Source: a virus. Taken from it: 64,000 nucleotides of DNA. A program made the position numbers and the translations under genes. The notes under the pieces are model-generated. The model saw nothing but the letters and a program-made list of their open reading frames with translations, had not been told where the DNA came from and did no database searches. Where the stretch lies: positions 1 through 64,000 of the IMG/VR virus record IMGVR_UViG_3300009104_000008; one strand, given 5' to 3'. The number at the start of each line of letters is the position of its first letter. The stretch's first letter is position 1. This document shows positions 19,610 through 28,360 of the stretch, piece by piece.

Positions 19610-20281
19610 CTAATAATCTTTAATCATGGTTAATATTCCTCTATATACCATTTCTGAATCTGATTTTGCACTTACTATATATTTGAAACACGGTATTCCT
19701 GCATCATTTAATTTAGACATTCCACTTTTAAAAGGCTCAAATATTGGGTGTTCTTTTATTTCTCCATTATGATTATATCTATCTTTCCATATATCATATT
19801 TATTTGCCCACACTCCTACTGCTAATGGATAATCATGTGTTTTCTTTTTATTCTTTTTATTATTTTTATCCCAATAAGGAGAAACTATTGTATCTACTAA
19901 AAATGTCCAGCATAATTGTTGCTCAATATCATAATGCTTATTCATGTGCCTATCATCAATCATAAAGATAACATATTTTACTTTTCTATCATGCATATCT
20001 TTGAGCCATTCAGTCCAATAAATTGTTTCTCCGCCAACATCTGCTGTTTTTATTGTTCTAGCATCTCCATCTAATTTAATTGATTTTCTAGTTGCTCTTT
20101 CCTTTCCAATTGTTCTATTTGTTATATCAGGAACTTCTCCTCTTGTTCTTAATTGATGGTGTAATGTTGTTTTTCCCACCTGTGTTGCGCCATATACTCC
20201 AAAAGGAATTGAATGAACTCTATTCCAAAGCCTCCCTAAACTTTCTGCTACTACAACAATAAAGCCAGCCATTAGTGACAT
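19610..20281 (-). CDS. Ras/Arf-like small GTPase
   Basis: 223 residues with the G motifs in order: G1 P-loop GATQVGKTTL (about 30-39), switch region around TIGKERATRK, G3 TADVGGETIYW (DxGGE, as in Arf-type proteins), G4 ANKYDIW (NKxD, guanine specificity), G5 VSAKSDS. The N-terminus MSLMAGFIVVVAES is hydrophobic and could anchor it to membrane. GGAGGT precedes the ATG. It lies next to two predicted membrane proteins and within virion structural genes, which is unusual for a virus. Likely hydrolyses GTP; partner and effector unknown. Confidence 0.82.
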   Translation of the reverse strand: MSLMAGFIVVVAESLGRLWNRVHSIPFGVYGATQVGKTTLHHQLRTRGEVPDITNRTIGKERATRKSIKLDGDARTIKTADVGGETIYWTEWLKDMHDRKVKYVIFMIDDRHMNKHYDIEQQLCWTFLVDTIVSPYWDKNNKKNKKKTHDYPLAVGVWANKYDIWKDRYNHNGEIKEHPIFEPFKSGMSKLNDAGIPCFKYIVSAKSDSEMVYRGILTMIKDY

Positions 20282-20299
20282 GATATACCTCCATTATAT

Positions 20300-20524
20300 T
20301 CACCACAAATGTGACCAGAAATTAACCAATCCTCCCCAAATAGAACCATATATGTTTACCCCGTAAAAAGGTAAAGCATGGCCTAAAAGGAAACTAGCAA
20401 TAGATGCTACAGTTCCCCAAATAAAGAACCTAGCGCGAAGAAACCATACATCAGCAGAATGAGCGCGTTGTAGGTCATATGCTAATGTTGATTCATCAAA
20501 TCCCATTAGTATTTCTGATACCAT
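20300..20524 (-). CDS. Small membrane protein next to GTPase
   Basis: About 74 residues from the ATG at 20524. One clear hydrophobic segment (FFIWGTVASIASFLLGHALPF) and an aromatic C-terminus. Between the GTPase and a two-helix membrane protein, overlapping the upstream stop region. Probably a membrane component working with the GTPase; no family recognised. Confidence 0.65.
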   Translation of the reverse strand: MVSEILMGFDESTLAYDLQRAHSADVWFLRARFFIWGTVASIASFLLGHALPFYGVNIYGSIWGGLVNFWSHLW

Positions 20525-20529
20525 ATACC

Positions 20530-20952
20530 TCACTCATTCATTGTTAAAAATGTTGGGCTAATCGTATTCTCATTCTCATAATTAGCACCATAATTAGCGG
20601 GGGGAGGGGGAGTTGGAAGGCCAAAAGTAGGATTATACTGTTGCTCGTATTGGCGCATAGTATCTCTAACTCTCTTTCTATTTTCCTCTTCTCTTTGTTT
20701 CCTTGCCCAATATTGGTCTATTTTTCTTTGAAGCAATGCATCTTCAATTCTATCGAATAGAGCCAAATCAAATACTGCCTTCAAAATCATTATCCCACCT
20801 ATGGTTAGGATGCCGAATAATAAGGCATGGCTATATCCCGCATATGGAAACAAAAATCCATATTGAGTATAGAAGTATATATTTACTCCACTAACTGCGC
20901 CCACAAATAAAATCGTCATTACTAATCTTGTATCATCTTCTAAACTTGGCAT
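20530..20952 (-). CDS. Two-helix membrane protein with basic/Pro-rich tail
   Basis: 140 residues: hydrophobic segments near 10-30 (LVMTILFVGAVSGVNIYFY) and 42-64 (ALLFGILTIGGIMILKAVFD), then a charged helix (RKIDQYWARKQREEENRKR) and a PTPPPPANYG-rich tail. The tail could be a protein-docking arm in the cytoplasm or virion. Immediately upstream of the GTPase pair in transcription order. Confidence 0.7.
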   Translation of the reverse strand: MPSLEDDTRLVMTILFVGAVSGVNIYFYTQYGFLFPYAGYSHALLFGILTIGGIMILKAVFDLALFDRIEDALLQRKIDQYWARKQREEENRKRVRDTMRQYEQQYNPTFGLPTPPPPANYGANYENENTISPTFLTMNE

Positions 20953-20960
20953 TTAATCAC

Positions 20961-21260
20961 CTATGCAAAATTAACAGACACAGAACCAGAACCCGTTGAA
21001 AATTCAACATATAGCCCTTGCGCTAAGATTGCCCCATGAAAGTCATACTCAATAGATTGAGCAGTTCCACCCGCATGAAGATTTAAACGGGCTACTTCTT
21101 TCTTGCTTGTTGTCGTGCTGTTTGCGCTATCCCATATTTTAACAGTAAATAACGCGTTCGTGGTTGATGTAGCATAAATGCTAATTAACTTGGTTCTATC
21201 TGTTGATACCACTTTTGAGGCAGATATTACCCCGCTTGTGCTACATGATGGACTTCCCAT
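20961..21260 (-). CDS. Small beta-rich virion protein
   Basis: 99 residues, Ser/Thr-rich strands, ending in LYVEFSTGSGSVSVNFA. It resembles in composition the decoration-like 117-residue protein near the capsid gene. Likely on the capsid exterior or a fibre base; family not recognised. Confidence 0.6.
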   Translation of the reverse strand: MGSPSCSTSGVISASKVVSTDRTKLISIYATSTTNALFTVKIWDSANSTTTSKKEVARLNLHAGGTAQSIEYDFHGAILAQGLYVEFSTGSGSVSVNFA

Positions 21261-21302
21261 TTACAACCCTCATCTCGTCAAAGTGGATTTGCCTTATCAA
21301 CC

Positions 21303-21707
21303 TTATGCTGAATCAGAAGATTCAACAGAGGGTTTGGCCTCCACCTTCGGTTTTAATTCCTTTTTAGGGGTTTCTTTAACCGTTTTTTTCTCAGCCTTTA
21401 TTGGCTTAGTTTTCTTAGGAATAATGGTTTTCTTTGTAGGAAACATTTTTTCTGCTACATCTTTAGCAGTTCCTGTTAAATTGAATTCTCTTTGTAATAG
21501 TGCTAAGTCATAATCAGACATTGTTAATATGGTTTTCTTATCATCTTCAATAAATTTTACTATTAACCCTGCATCACCTAACATACCTGCTGCTATATTT
21601 GCAGGTATATCAACATCTGAATCATATTTAATTTCATAGACTACTCCGCCTCTTCTTAATACAAGAGGGCCGTCATGTTTTGGTTTTGTTAATTTTACTT
21701 TACTCAT
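21303..21707 (-). CDS. Virion-associated protein with Lys/Pro tail
   Basis: About 134 residues from the ATG at 21707 (a good GGTGA upstream); the longer reading to 21749 lacks support. The first 80 residues are a compact alpha/beta domain starting SKVKLTKPKHDG; the last 50 are a Lys/Pro/Glu tail similar in composition to nucleic-acid-binding tails. Sits two genes from the capsid protein. Function unknown. Confidence 0.65.
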   Translation of the reverse strand: MSKVKLTKPKHDGPLVLRRGGVVYEIKYDSDVDIPANIAAGMLGDAGLIVKFIEDDKKTILTMSDYDLALLQREFNLTGTAKDVAEKMFPTKKTIIPKKTKPIKAEKKTVKETPKKELKPKVEAKPSVESSDSA

Positions 21708-21801
21708 TTTTTTCACCTTTAAAAAAATTAGCGACCCCACCCCTCCCATTTAGAAGGGATGAGGCCGCATATTATTATGGTTTAATTTTCAGTTATCAGA
21801 G

Positions 21802-22155
21802 TCAAAGGTTGCCCCAAACTCTTACTCTAACAGAGCCGCCATTAGCGTCATTAGCCAAAGTAGCGTTAGTTCCGTCTAATGCTGTAAACATAAGAGCAAA
21901 AGATGTTGCGCTCTCATAAGCACCTGTAGCACCAATCTCTACTAAGGGTAATACTGCGTTAGCGTTATCAGAGCCAGTTATAGAAACAGCGTGAACTGAT
22001 GATAGACCTAATGCAGAGGCAGGTATTACTGAACCTGCCGCTACAATAGATGTTACATCAATTAATGCATCCACCATGTATTCATCGCCCATGACCTTTG
22101 GGGTTGTTACACCCTTATGGTCAGCAAGCAATGTTACTGTATATGCTAAAGCCAT
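21802..22155 (-). CDS. Capsid decoration/cement-like protein
   Basis: 117 residues, Ala/Val/Thr/Gly-rich and beta-predicted, ending SVRVRVWGNL. It is directly after the capsid gene and shares its higher GC (about 45%) and codon choice, a mark of a high-copy virion protein in this genome. Best guess is a cement protein that stabilises the capsid lattice. Confidence 0.65.
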   Translation of the reverse strand: MALAYTVTLLADHKGVTTPKVMGDEYMVDALIDVTSIVAAGSVIPASALGLSSVHAVSITGSDNANAVLPLVEIGATGAYESATSFALMFTALDGTNATLANDANGGSVRVRVWGNL

Positions 22156-22166
22156 TCTTAATCAAC

Positions 22167-23543
22167 TCACGCACTCTTAATGTTGGTAATCTTACCCTGC
22201 CCTTTGAAGAAGGAACAGCAAGTTTCGCCCATTGTGCGATACATACCCTGATTCCCTAGTTTTCCGACACCAAATGGGTTTCCGTTGGTAATACCATCCT
22301 CAAAGTATTGAGTAGGCTTCATCACAGATAACCACAAATGGTCTGTATCTAAGAACAACATATCACTTAGAGTGTTTGTTGTGTTAGCACCAGTTGAACC
22401 CATATCCTTTGCAGGAATTAATGGGATATCAAAGTAAGTTGCTACCCTAAATCCAGCCTCAGTTCCCTTTACACCCTTTACACCATTATGGGTAGGAACA
22501 ATCTCTTTCCTGTCCATAAATCGCTCTTGGCTCTGTAGTAGGTCAGCAATATGCTGAATTGTATCATAGCCTGTTAAGATGCACTTCGGGTTTCCACCAT
22601 TCTGGCGGATTCTGCGAATCATGCTATTAATCATGCTTAAAGTTAGAACCCTAGCATCAGAAGCAGCATATCCATCACCGAAATCAACCTCAGCATCTAA
22701 GTAAGATGCAGTTCCGGTTGCGGCGTTAGATGAGATACTTACTGTTCTTGATGTTCCAAAGATATTCACTACATCTGCAACAACTGCAGAGTTATCTCCG
22801 TTGTTAGCACCTGTGTTTAATTCGTTAGCATTATACATTGCGGCAATTTCTCCTGCTGAAGATACAATCTTTAATAGAGAAGTGTAGTTTCTCTCAATGT
22901 CTGTTGCAGTTCCATCATCATAGTTCTCAAATGGCATTACTAACATTCTGCTCTGTGTTTCTGCGTGATGCTTACCCATATCCTCACGGATAATAGCGCG
23001 TATATCGCCTACTCCGTCATCAATAGCCGCTAATTCCATTCCAAGTTCTGAGAACTCAAACAGATGAGCAACTGTCTTAGGGCTAACATAAAGTTTAGCA
23101 TACTCAGGTGATAATGGCCTAAATCCATTTGCACCATCTAATGTTGCGTTTTCCTCAACTCCACCAATTTGGTCTGAGCGAGGGGTTGATAAATCTGCAG
23201 TATTTGCAGCAACCGCAGTTGTTCCTAGTCCAAAGGAAGAACCACTACCACCAGTAGGTCGGCTCTTTAGAACCCTCCAACCGCTTGAAGTGTATGGCCT
23301 CTTTGCTAAGATAGAAAGAGGATTAACCTCTTGATTTAGCATAGACCATACTTTCTGTCCGTAAAGAACATTGTATAGGTCGCCTAATCCACTAGCGGCA
23401 CTAAACGGGTTTGATGCGGCATCATGGGGCGTTCCGAATCCACCAACAACACCAGAACTCTTCAATAGAGCATTACCAGCAGGGCCAGTTAATCCGTATG
23501 TTGCGGCTTCTAAGTCTTTTAATGTGTTTGTATATCCTGTCAT
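22167..23543 (-). CDS. Major capsid protein, HK97 fold
   Basis: 458 residues directly after the protease/scaffold gene, with GGAGATGAATTAA before the ATG. Features consistent with the HK97 fold include an N-terminal arm, an E-loop-like Gly-rich region (GGSGSSFGLG near 100), a long helix region around FSELGMELAAIDDGVGDI, and a C-terminal A-domain. GC is about 47% in sampled lines against 25-33% in neighbours, which fits selection for high expression. Confidence 0.88.
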   Translation of the reverse strand: MTGYTNTLKDLEAATYGLTGPAGNALLKSSGVVGGFGTPHDAASNPFSAASGLGDLYNVLYGQKVWSMLNQEVNPLSILAKRPYTSSGWRVLKSRPTGGSGSSFGLGTTAVAANTADLSTPRSDQIGGVEENATLDGANGFRPLSPEYAKLYVSPKTVAHLFEFSELGMELAAIDDGVGDIRAIIREDMGKHHAETQSRMLVMPFENYDDGTATDIERNYTSLLKIVSSAGEIAAMYNANELNTGANNGDNSAVVADVVNIFGTSRTVSISSNAATGTASYLDAEVDFGDGYAASDARVLTLSMINSMIRRIRQNGGNPKCILTGYDTIQHIADLLQSQERFMDRKEIVPTHNGVKGVKGTEAGFRVATYFDIPLIPAKDMGSTGANTTNTLSDMLFLDTDHLWLSVMKPTQYFEDGITNGNPFGVGKLGNQGMYRTMGETCCSFFKGQGKITNIKSA

Positions 23544-23556
23544 TTAATTCATCTCC

Positions 23557-24210
23557 TTAAAATTTCCTCGCTAAATTGTGAATATCTCCCCATGACATAT
23601 CTGATAAATCATCTATGCTTGTTGGGAAGCCTTCAGGTAGAGAAACTGTTGATTCCTCTTTTACTATTTGCGAATTTTCTGTTGTTAATGATTTGCGTAG
23701 GTCTGCGAACTGCTCCTTTAGTTCGGCTACTTCTGAACGAGCGTCATATTCATTTCGCTCTACAGTTGCCTTTCTAACTGATTGCTCTGTAGCAAACCTT
23801 TCCTCAAATTGCTTGTTCATACTATCATAAGCAATCTTTTCTAGTTGTTCTGCCTTATACTGTTCGTATGCCTTTTCGACATTCTCTGCAGTTAAGTCAA
23901 GCGTGGTGAATTCAGCCGAATCCCATTCTTTTGAAACCTTTAGTGGAGCAGGTGTTGCAGTTGGCGTTCCACCACTTACTACTTCTTCTCCGGCTTCATA
24001 ATCACGGGTGCTATCTTCATCCAGTGCTTTTTCTGCTTCATCTTCGCCTAAAGACTCGTCAGATAACTCTAACTCCTCTTCGGCATCACTCTCAGTTTCC
24101 ATGTATTCCATGTCTGCCTCAAGTGGCGTTTCTTCCTCCTTTTGGAGTTCATTAACCTGCTTCATTAGGTCATTCAACTCCTCAAGGGCTTTTTCCAATT
24201 TTTCTGTCAT
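23557..24210 (-). CDS. Scaffold protein from an internal start of the protease gene
   Basis: Inside the protease frame, AAAGGTGAAAAGAAAATG gives a strong Shine-Dalgarno sequence seven bases before an ATG at 24210, exactly where the protease domain ends and the coiled coil begins. Translation from here gives a 217-residue free scaffold in the same frame. Nested protease/scaffold genes are well known (lambda C/Nu3). Free scaffold would be in excess over the protease fusion. Confidence 0.65.
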   Translation of the reverse strand: MTEKLEKALEELNDLMKQVNELQKEEETPLEADMEYMETESDAEEELELSDESLGEDEAEKALDEDSTRDYEAGEEVVSGGTPTATPAPLKVSKEWDSAEFTTLDLTAENVEKAYEQYKAEQLEKIAYDSMNKQFEERFATEQSVRKATVERNEYDARSEVAELKEQFADLRKSLTTENSQIVKEESTVSLPEGFPTSIDDLSDMSWGDIHNLARKF

Positions 24211-24750
24211 TTTCTTTTCACCTTTGTTTTTTTCTTCTTTTAATATGTCAAATTTTGCTTCGGGGTTTATTCCTTTTTCACATATTGTGACTTCGTGTAA
24301 CTCTAACTCGTCAATTTCATTATATTCGCCAAAATCATCTGATTTTCTTTTGCGCTTTGAAATTGCTTGTCCTCCTATACTAAATGAGCGTAATGTGCCT
24401 TTTCTAATACTTCTTGATATTTCTTTGGCCTTTTCAATATCATCTCTTAATTTAATAACAACATAAAATCCTACATCATCAACATGAGATTTATGGACTA
24501 CTCCGTTCTTATCTCTATAAGAATCTACTACTTCTCCTACTTGAACATTTGAATGATTAGACATTACATTTCTGAATTTCTTTTCTCCCATGTAATCTTT
24601 AACTGCTTTTTGTAATGCTTGTAAAGTAATTAAATCATTTTGCTTGTCTACCATTTCTATTGAAGCATATCCACCTATAATTAAATCATCTGACTTTAGT
24701 ATTGTGAAGCCTTTGGTTTCTTGTTCCATTAGAACTGGTTGCTCTAACAT
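23557..24750 (-). CDS. Prohead protease fused to scaffold domain
   Basis: 397 residues. The first 180 form a U35/S78-type prohead protease: GYASIEMVDKQND, catalytic His in MSNHSNVQVGEV (about 67), catalytic Ser in LRSFSIGG (about 122). The rest is an acidic, coiled-coil scaffold (MTEKLEKALEELNDLMKQ and onward). Located directly upstream of the capsid gene. It would cleave the scaffold, the capsid arm and perhaps other packaged proteins during maturation. Confidence 0.88.
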   Translation of the reverse strand: MLEQPVLMEQETKGFTILKSDDLIIGGYASIEMVDKQNDLITLQALQKAVKDYMGEKKFRNVMSNHSNVQVGEVVDSYRDKNGVVHKSHVDDVGFYVVIKLRDDIEKAKEISRSIRKGTLRSFSIGGQAISKRKRKSDDFGEYNEIDELELHEVTICEKGINPEAKFDILKEEKNKGEKKMTEKLEKALEELNDLMKQVNELQKEEETPLEADMEYMETESDAEEELELSDESLGEDEAEKALDEDSTRDYEAGEEVVSGGTPTATPAPLKVSKEWDSAEFTTLDLTAENVEKAYEQYKAEQLEKIAYDSMNKQFEERFATEQSVRKATVERNEYDARSEVAELKEQFADLRKSLTTENSQIVKEESTVSLPEGFPTSIDDLSDMSWGDIHNLARKF

Positions 24751-24779
24751 GAACTACACTTCGACTTTCACTATATGAA

Positions 24780-27326
24780 CTAAGCGGGGTTGCCTTCGGG
24801 CAGGGGTAAATTTTTATACCTATCTTCAGTAATATCCCATAAACCATCGTCTTCTTTTGATTCTAACATAGTTTGTTTTGTTCCTGTCCAAACAACCCAA
24901 TGCTTTTTATCATTCAAAGGAACGACCCTAAGATGTAATCTAGTGTCAAATTTATCCCCTTGTATCTTAAATTCATGATAACCGTGTCTTTGAACGCCAA
25001 GAGTAATAATTCCTTTATCTAATATTTTACCTTCTCTAGCATTACCTAAAACAACTTTGGCAGGAAATTTATTAGATTTACCAAATAAGTTATAAACATC
25101 AGAAGTATCTTCAATATCTATTAACCACGCTAGTCTTTTTTCATTTACAATATAAATTAATAAAAGATTATCATCTTCAGTAGTTGTAATTGTGAATTTA
25201 CCTTTTTTTGGGTTAATTTTCTCATCTTTTGCTATTGCAGATGGGTTTGCTGAAAATTTATCATTAGCGCGGTCATAAACAATATCTTCTTGTTTAATTA
25301 GCCACTTTTTCAATTTCTTAGAATCTCCATCAAACGCTGGCCCTTCAAAATGTTCAATATAATTTTCTAACACAAATTCTTGTATTGTATCAAATTCTAC
25401 TTGGTCATCCCATTCAATTAATTTATTTTTAATGCCCATTCTTAATTCAGAACGCACACTTTTAAGCGCAATTTGTAAATCTTCTTTCCAAACATCTATA
25501 TCATATAGTGCTTGTTTCTCCATTAAACTATCACCATTAAAACCGTAAATAGTAAATCCATCTAAATTAGATTTCATAAGAATTTCTGCTTCCCCATGTA
25601 TTTCATCAGTAATATACATTTTCTTTACGCCTTTTAATTTATATTGAAATGGCTTATCTAAATCTTCCCAAATTGATTTCTTGGCTTTGTCTGATAACAA
25701 CTCTAAAGTCTCTAATTTATCTGATTGAGTTACTTCAGGGATTTCAATAACCTTTGCTGAAAATAAACTAAAACCTTCTTTAGTTTTCTTTACCTCATCC
25801 ACCTTAACTCTAACAATACTACCCACCTTAACAGATTGCTTAGTATTTAGTGCTTTACCTACAGAAAGATAGGCTTTATCTTTTAATTCTACAGTCTTAT
25901 ATGAACGGGCTTGTTCAGCAGTTAATGGGCCTATACCTAAAGTATATGAATGAAGCCCACTTTTTGTTTCTTTACTATCTAAAATAATAACATCTAAATC
26001 AACAAATTTCTTCCATTTAACCCACTTAGGGTTTTTCTTAGAACCTAACTGGTAAGTAGATTCAATGTCCTTAATTACAACTCCCTCAGAAGCAGGTAAA
26101 TTCATTATTTCCTCCGCATAATCACCTACTTCTTTTATAGAATCTGCAATTCTAGTATCTTTCTTTGAAGGATATGCCAATTCTTCAGATGAATGTTGGG
26201 CATATTGATATAGCAGAATATTAATTCTTTCTCTCAAAGGTTCATCTAATAAATCCTTATCATCATGTTCCATAATATCAAATACATGAAGCCTTAATTG
26301 ACCACCCTCAATGGGCTTCTTAAAAATGTGTGAAATTGTGGCGGCTCTATGAAGTGCTTTACCATTTTTAAATAGCATTAACTCCCCATCTAAAATACAA
26401 TTGCCTATATGTTTCTTATCTAACCTTTCTATTTGTTCTGAACATTTATCAGAAATATCTTTTTGATTATAAGAAAGGATTTTAATTGTTTTACCGTTTT
26501 TATGAATTTGCACTCTCATGCCGTCATATTTTTCTTGAATTACATATTCACCAGAAAAACCTTTCAGTTGCTCTAGGTCTTTTAATTCAAATATCCTATA
26601 CATTGGTTTATTAGGAACTAGGAAATTAATCTCTGACTTCTCAGCCTCGCTTTTCTCAGATTTTTTAATATCTATCTCAATTAACGCATTCCATTCCTTT
26701 TCATTATATTCCTCAAGAAACACCTTTTTTAGTATAGATAAAACACTCTTAAATTTGGTTTTGATGCGCTTAGTATCTTTATCTTCCCCATAGTGCTCTG
26801 AAATGTATAAGGGTATATCTTTCATCTCTAAATCTAATCCATTTGCATTTTGAGTTATTTCATCGGGCTTAAGGCCGTGTTTTTCCCATGCCGATGCGGG
26901 GATTGGTAGGGAATGTTTGCGAAGGGCATAGTGAATAAAGGCGGCGAAGACACTAGAATTACTGAGTAATACATCAATTACTTCTTCGCCTAACTGATTA
27001 GCGAATGGGTCGCCAACTTCTTTAGAATCAAACCTCATTTCTTTGACTGCATCATATAGCCTCTTGGCTTGAGTTGATTCAGGGTTTTCAGCCCCATCAT
27101 CAAATAAGTTATCTTCATCAATGTATTTCTTTAATACTCTAGTAAAAGAATCTAAACCATCAAACGACTCACGAATAGACTTAACTGTTGCTCTCCATTT
27201 TTTACCGTATTTATTTGGGTCTTCTTTTGCAGATAAGTAAGAATAGCGAGTCCTCTCAAAGAAATCTAAAACACGCTTGGATAGCGCATTTTTTTCTTTT
27301 TCAAAGGAAACGCCAGATATAGCCAT
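24780..27326 (-). CDS. ATP-dependent DNA ligase with C-terminal extension
   Basis: 848 residues. Nucleotidyltransferase motifs in order: I EKYDGMRVQIHK (adenylated Lys near 265), III CILDGELMLF, IIIa LRLHVFDIMEHD, IV EGVVIKDIES, V PKWVKWKKFVD. An OB-like region follows. The N-terminal 230 residues resemble the helical DNA-binding domain of archaeal/eukaryal ligases. A further 300 residues end in RHGYHEFKIQGDKFDTRLHL and HWVVWTG, not part of a standard ligase; it distantly recalls LigD-type phosphoesterase sequence but this is unsure. It lies in the capsid operon rather than with replication genes. Confidence 0.88.
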   Translation of the reverse strand: MAISGVSFEKEKNALSKRVLDFFERTRYSYLSAKEDPNKYGKKWRATVKSIRESFDGLDSFTRVLKKYIDEDNLFDDGAENPESTQAKRLYDAVKEMRFDSKEVGDPFANQLGEEVIDVLLSNSSVFAAFIHYALRKHSLPIPASAWEKHGLKPDEITQNANGLDLEMKDIPLYISEHYGEDKDTKRIKTKFKSVLSILKKVFLEEYNEKEWNALIEIDIKKSEKSEAEKSEINFLVPNKPMYRIFELKDLEQLKGFSGEYVIQEKYDGMRVQIHKNGKTIKILSYNQKDISDKCSEQIERLDKKHIGNCILDGELMLFKNGKALHRAATISHIFKKPIEGGQLRLHVFDIMEHDDKDLLDEPLRERINILLYQYAQHSSEELAYPSKKDTRIADSIKEVGDYAEEIMNLPASEGVVIKDIESTYQLGSKKNPKWVKWKKFVDLDVIILDSKETKSGLHSYTLGIGPLTAEQARSYKTVELKDKAYLSVGKALNTKQSVKVGSIVRVKVDEVKKTKEGFSLFSAKVIEIPEVTQSDKLETLELLSDKAKKSIWEDLDKPFQYKLKGVKKMYITDEIHGEAEILMKSNLDGFTIYGFNGDSLMEKQALYDIDVWKEDLQIALKSVRSELRMGIKNKLIEWDDQVEFDTIQEFVLENYIEHFEGPAFDGDSKKLKKWLIKQEDIVYDRANDKFSANPSAIAKDEKINPKKGKFTITTTEDDNLLLIYIVNEKRLAWLIDIEDTSDVYNLFGKSNKFPAKVVLGNAREGKILDKGIITLGVQRHGYHEFKIQGDKFDTRLHLRVVPLNDKKHWVVWTGTKQTMLESKEDDGLWDITEDRYKNLPLPEGNPA

Positions 27327-27341
27327 TAACTACACTCTCAA

Positions 27342-27797
27342 TCAATTCTGAGCGTGACCGGATAATCCAGAAACATCTCTTAATTCAAATAATTGGTTAT
27401 TAAGTCGCTTTGCTTCTGCAAAAAATCTATCTTCTGATATTAACTTATTAGTGTATTTATTTACTAATTCACTATATTCTTCATGTAACATCGCTACCGT
27501 ATCTCGTAATTCATCTTCACCTGTATAATCATATTTTGCAAACGCATCAAATACAGCATTTAAAGATTTAATTATGTCATCTGCTTTACCAACATAACCA
27601 TATCCTTCATCACCTGTTGGATTTTTTATCTTTTCTTCAGATGGATTTTTCTTAGGTCTTTTTAATTTAATATCTTCACCCATTGTATCTGCATCATTAG
27701 CCACAGTAGTTCCATCTTGGAACTCGGCTAATACTTCCTTCGCTTTCATTATTGCTACTTCAACTAATTTTTCTTCTTTTGTTACTTTTTCAGGCAT
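27342..27797 (-). CDS. Virion operon protein, unknown
   Basis: 151 residues, charged, helical, no Cys. The middle carries KRPKKNPSEEKIKNPTGDEG, a flexible basic stretch, followed by helices. Between the ligase and a run of short tagged genes. Could be packaged with DNA or act in assembly; family not recognised. Confidence 0.6.
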   Translation of the reverse strand: MPEKVTKEEKLVEVAIMKAKEVLAEFQDGTTVANDADTMGEDIKLKRPKKNPSEEKIKNPTGDEGYGYVGKADDIIKSLNAVFDAFAKYDYTGEDELRDTVAMLHEEYSELVNKYTNKLISEDRFFAEAKRLNNQLFELRDVSGLSGHAQN

Positions 27798-27798
27798 T

Positions 27799-28029
27799 TC
27801 AATTCACCCCTAATTGTTCAACGATTTTATGTATGTCATCCCATTCCATCTTAGAAATAATATCACCTGTTGGGGTTGCATTATTACCCATTGCTGGTTT
27901 AGGAGTATTAACCTTAACATAACCAGATTTCATTAATAGGTTATCTTGATTATACACCGTTTCTTCTAAACTTTTTACTTTTTCTACTAACTCTTTTAAG
28001 AGCATTAACATTTCATTTTCTTCTGTCAT
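27799..28029 (-). CDS. Small coiled-coil protein
   Basis: About 76 residues from the ATG at 28029 (GGTGA upstream). A leucine-rich helix (LMLLKELVEKVKSLEETVY) is followed by a linker and IISKMEWDDIHKIVEQLG. The C-terminal part MEWDDIHKI is notable because the protease/scaffold also ends in a similar MSWGDIHNLARKF. This shared end may be a capsid-binding element. Confidence 0.6.
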   Translation of the reverse strand: MTEENEMLMLLKELVEKVKSLEETVYNQDNLLMKSGYVKVNTPKPAMGNNATPTGDIISKMEWDDIHKIVEQLGVN

Positions 28030-28039
28030 TTTATTCACC

Positions 28040-28360
28040 TCAATATCGTGGGTCTATTCCCAATTCCTTATAATCTCTTTCCATCAATTTTTCTAATAAA
28101 CGAAATTCTTTTGAGTTATCATCAAATGGGTTTTCATTCCAAATTTTTTCAAGTATTACTCTTCCACTATTTTGATATTTATCCTGCATATCATTTAGTT
28201 CTCTAAAATCTGCTTCTCTGCTTTCCATATATTCCTTCACTGATTTTTCTGTAGTTTGTCCTTCTTCAAATTCTGCTTGATTTAGTTCTAACCAAGTTTG
28301 AAACGAATACTCTTTCTTAATTGTTTTATCTTTTTTAACTGTTGTTTTCCAATCATTCAT
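28040..28360 (-). CDS. Tagged protein (N-terminus MNDWKTTVKK)
   Basis: About 106 residues from the ATG at 28360, chosen because it overlaps the upstream stop closely and reveals the shared N-terminal tag (M-N-D-W-K-T-T-V-K-K-D). The rest is highly charged and helical with no Cys. One of a family of unrelated proteins in 28-44 kb with the same kind of first ten residues. Confidence 0.6.
   Translation of the reverse strand: MNDWKTTVKKDKTIKKEYSFQTWLELNQAEFEEGQTTEKSVKEYMESREADFRELNDMQDKYQNSGRVILEKIWNENPFDDNSKEFRLLEKLMERDYKELGIDPRY

Noticed and set aside
24008-24466. 152-codon Ser-rich plus-strand frame
   Set aside because: Antisense shadow of the acidic/Lys-rich scaffold sequence.
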